Part shown: in pieces, positions 40,842 through 42,437 of the stretch | Layout of the letters: every line of letters begins with the position of its first letter | Position numbering within the stretch: position 1 is the first letter of the stretch | IMG/VR virus record: IMGVR_UViG_3300025806_004450 | Coordinates: 1 to 42,437 of that record | DNA from: a virus | Length of the DNA: 42,437 nucleotides | Reading direction: 5' to 3' (one strand) | Notes under the pieces: model-generated | The model's input: only the letters and a program-made list of their open reading frames with translations | What the model was told of the DNA's origin: nothing | Databases searched by the model: none | Translations under genes and position numbers: made by a program

Positions 40842-42296
40842 ATGGACGTTACTAAAGAAAAATCTAATGTATTTGGGCAAATTGCTGCATTAAGGGTTTC
40901 TGCTGAAGGATACCCTAAAAAGGTTATTCTAAACTCATTACAATCAATATCTCAAAAAACAAATAGTTTAGATTTTTTAACTGATTTACTTAAATCTTTA
41001 ATTGGTTTTGAATCATTAAAAGAATCTTTAGTAGATGTTTTAACCCACAACTTAGATGAAATAGAATTAGATGTTAAAAAAGCAATTAAAAAAGCTTTAA
41101 AATCTATGGTTAGTTGTAGTGTAAACCCAAAAATACCAGATTCATTTATTAATGATGGTATTACTATCGAACTTAATAAAATTGATTTCTTAGGGATGTT
41201 TAAAGTTGACCCAATTTCAGACGCTGGTAAACTATTATATAATGACGTATTTAATTTATCAAATAGCACAGACTTCAACACATTTTTATACAATACAATA
41301 CAAAACGATGGTAATGTTGATAGTTGGGGGTTATCCACAACAAATAATAAAATTTTAGACATTCGTTTTGATGAATATGCGCCATCAGGAACAAACTTAC
41401 CAAATAATACTATAAACATAAAACCTAATGAACACTACGCTATAAATAAAAAACTACCAGATTTAAATAATGATTATATTGATAGTATTCAATTATTTAA
41501 TTCAGCTAAGTTAATTAATAATATAGTAGAATCTATTTTTGGTTCAATTAGTATAAAGATTGATAAGAGTAAAAAACAAATACAAAACGAAATAAAGATT
41601 GAGGATATTATCAATAGAATAATAGATTGTGATGATGATATAATAATAGATGATAGTTACTTCACGTTTACTAATGAAGATTTATCTTCTATTGATTATC
41701 GAAGTGAGATTAGAAGGAAAGGTGTTGACATTATCACTACTTGCGGTGATGCCGAATCAACAATTGATTTTAATACATTAACTAAACTAAACTCTGATTT
41801 AGATAGCCTTAATAATCAATCACAAAGTGATAACCTAATGGAGATTACCACTACAATAATAAGAAATGGTTTAAATGATTTAGCAAACGAATCAGCTAAT
41901 AGTGTTGGTAATAATGATAAACTTAATATAAAAATTAATTTTATTGAAAAAATGTTAAGGCAAGTAATGGCTGCTATATTTAATTCAATATTAGCACCAA
42001 AATTAATTATCATTCTAGCAGTAAATCACTCAATTATCTATGGTGAAGTTTTTGATGACACTGAAGCTTTCATTAAAAAAAATCGTGTATTACTAACAGC
42101 TGCATTACAGTCAGTTAGGGATGCGGTTATTGGAATATTAATGGATAAAGTATTAAAAGAAGTTAAAAAATTAGTAACGGATAACGTTATTAAAACTCAA
42201 ATAGAAAAAGTTAAATATAAAAAATCTCAAATAGCTAGTCTAGTTGGGGTACCAACAGACGTTTTAAGAAAAATGGCTGGAATTATAAAAAAATAA
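40842..42296 (+). CDS. Hypothetical structural protein (484 aa)
   Basis: Starts MDVTKEKSNVFGQIAALRVS. The N-terminal helices include a SLIGFESLKESLVDVLTHNL segment and charged stretches (VKKAIKKALKSM). The middle is Asn/Asp-rich. There are long helices near the C-terminus (IEKMLRQVMAAIFNSILAP, then KLIIILAVNHSIIY), the latter hydrophobic enough to be buried or membrane-associated. No enzyme motif is seen. It stands in a run with a small coiled-coil protein and a polyserine protein. A virion (tail or baseplate) component is plausible; I do not recognise the family. Confidence 0.6.
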   Translation: MDVTKEKSNVFGQIAALRVSAEGYPKKVILNSLQSISQKTNSLDFLTDLLKSLIGFESLKESLVDVLTHNLDEIELDVKKAIKKALKSMVSCSVNPKIPDSFINDGITIELNKIDFLGMFKVDPISDAGKLLYNDVFNLSNSTDFNTFLYNTIQNDGNVDSWGLSTTNNKILDIRFDEYAPSGTNLPNNTINIKPNEHYAINKKLPDLNNDYIDSIQLFNSAKLINNIVESIFGSISIKIDKSKKQIQNEIKIEDIINRIIDCDDDIIIDDSYFTFTNEDLSSIDYRSEIRRKGVDIITTCGDAESTIDFNTLTKLNSDLDSLNNQSQSDNLMEITTTIIRNGLNDLANESANSVGNNDKLNIKINFIEKMLRQVMAAIFNSILAPKLIIILAVNHSIIYGEVFDDTEAFIKKNRVLLTAALQSVRDAVIGILMDKVLKEVKKLVTDNVIKTQIEKVKYKKSQIASLVGVPTDVLRKMAGIIKK

Positions 42297-42299
42297 AAA

Positions 42300-42437
42300 A
42301 TGGCGAGTTCAAGTTCAAGTTCAAGTTCAAGTTCAATGACTAATGTGCTTAAAACATTAAATGCAGCATTCTCAGTGCCTAGAAAACCTGTGGAAAGTTT
42401 ACCACCTCAATTATTGTTAATTGGTGCTAAATTAAGA
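42300..42437 (+). CDS. Partial gene with polyserine start (runs off right edge)
   Basis: ATG at 42300-42302, 3 bp after the preceding stop, is followed by 46 open codons to the window end. The protein begins MA, then ten serines, then MTNVLKTLNAAFSVPRKPVE and LPPQLLLIGAKLR. The serine run is encoded by five perfect AGTTCA hexamers. A start at the Met after the run is possible and would exclude the polyserine. The function cannot be judged from 46 residues; the proline-containing start and context suggest a structural protein. Confidence 0.65.
   Translation, partial: MASSSSSSSSSSMTNVLKTLNAAFSVPRKPVESLPPQLLLIGAKLR
42306..42335 (+). repeat. Five tandem AGTTCA hexamers (polyserine)
   Basis: Five perfect copies of AGTTCA in frame directly after codon 2 of the last gene, encoding (Ser-Ser)5. 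Copy-number change would alter only serine number. Confidence 0.95.

Noticed and set aside
42306-42335. Phase-variable repeat switching the last gene on and off
   Set aside because: The unit is 6 bp, so gain or loss keeps the reading frame; only polyserine length would vary.

Overview
The window is a piece of a large, AT-rich, tailed bacteriophage genome, most probably a myovirus with T4-like late transcription that infects a member of the Bacteroidota (Flavobacteriia-like). Four observations support this: phage tail-fibre genes; a T4 gp55-like late sigma factor; phage-type PhoH and dUTPase; and a near-perfect Bacteroidota promoter (TTG, 19 nt, TATATTTG) with no consistent Shine-Dalgarno sequences. 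The genetic code is standard: TAA, TAG and TGA all end genes, and several junctions are ATGA overlaps. I saw no rRNA, tRNA, CRISPR or insertion sequence.

Layout. (1) Positions 1-17913, minus strand: an adsorption-apparatus block. It holds a 3804-residue fibre built from about 45 copies of a ~42-residue repeat with non-repeat modules (including a beta-propeller-like one) inserted, a 1232-residue fibre with GNVGIGT-type stalk repeats, a GT32-like glycosyltransferase, a minimal nucleotidyltransferase-like protein, two small proteins, and the 5' part of a second fibre that shares its N-terminus and one module with the giant one. (2) A 60-bp divergent intergenic region at 17914-17973 carries a perfect 20-bp inverted repeat whose arms contain TATAAATA in both orientations. 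(3) Positions 17974-20643, plus strand: five small genes, probably structural, including a WYL-like one, ended by a strong hairpin terminator. (4) Positions 20727-23451: a GT4 glycosyltransferase, a small gene apparently split by a TGA, an HD-like protein and dUTPase. (5) Positions 23457-33912: a densely overlapping operon for glycan synthesis, preceded by a truncated duplicate of its first glycosyltransferase. (6) gmd at 33986. (7) Positions 35045-42437: an unknown large protein, two hairpins, PhoH, a HAD-like protein that has lost its aspartates, two more glycosyltransferases, the gp55-like sigma factor and structural-looking genes running off the right edge.

How the genes may work together. 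Gmd makes GDP-4-keto-6-deoxymannose. A short DegT-type protein, a cupin, a FabH-like ketoacyl synthase, a FabG-like reductase and a left-handed beta-helix acyltransferase could make an acylated (amino)deoxy sugar. GT11, GT10, O-FucT/NodZ-like, GT2 and GT4 enzymes could assemble it into a fucose-like, acylated glycan. Whether this decorates the virion (the very large fibres are obvious candidates) or alters the host surface cannot be decided from sequence. The late sigma factor and the TATAAATA elements at 17929-17960 and 33963-33983 suggest that the fibre block, the small structural genes and perhaps gmd are expressed late.

Function calls come from recognised motifs in the translations; no database search was run.
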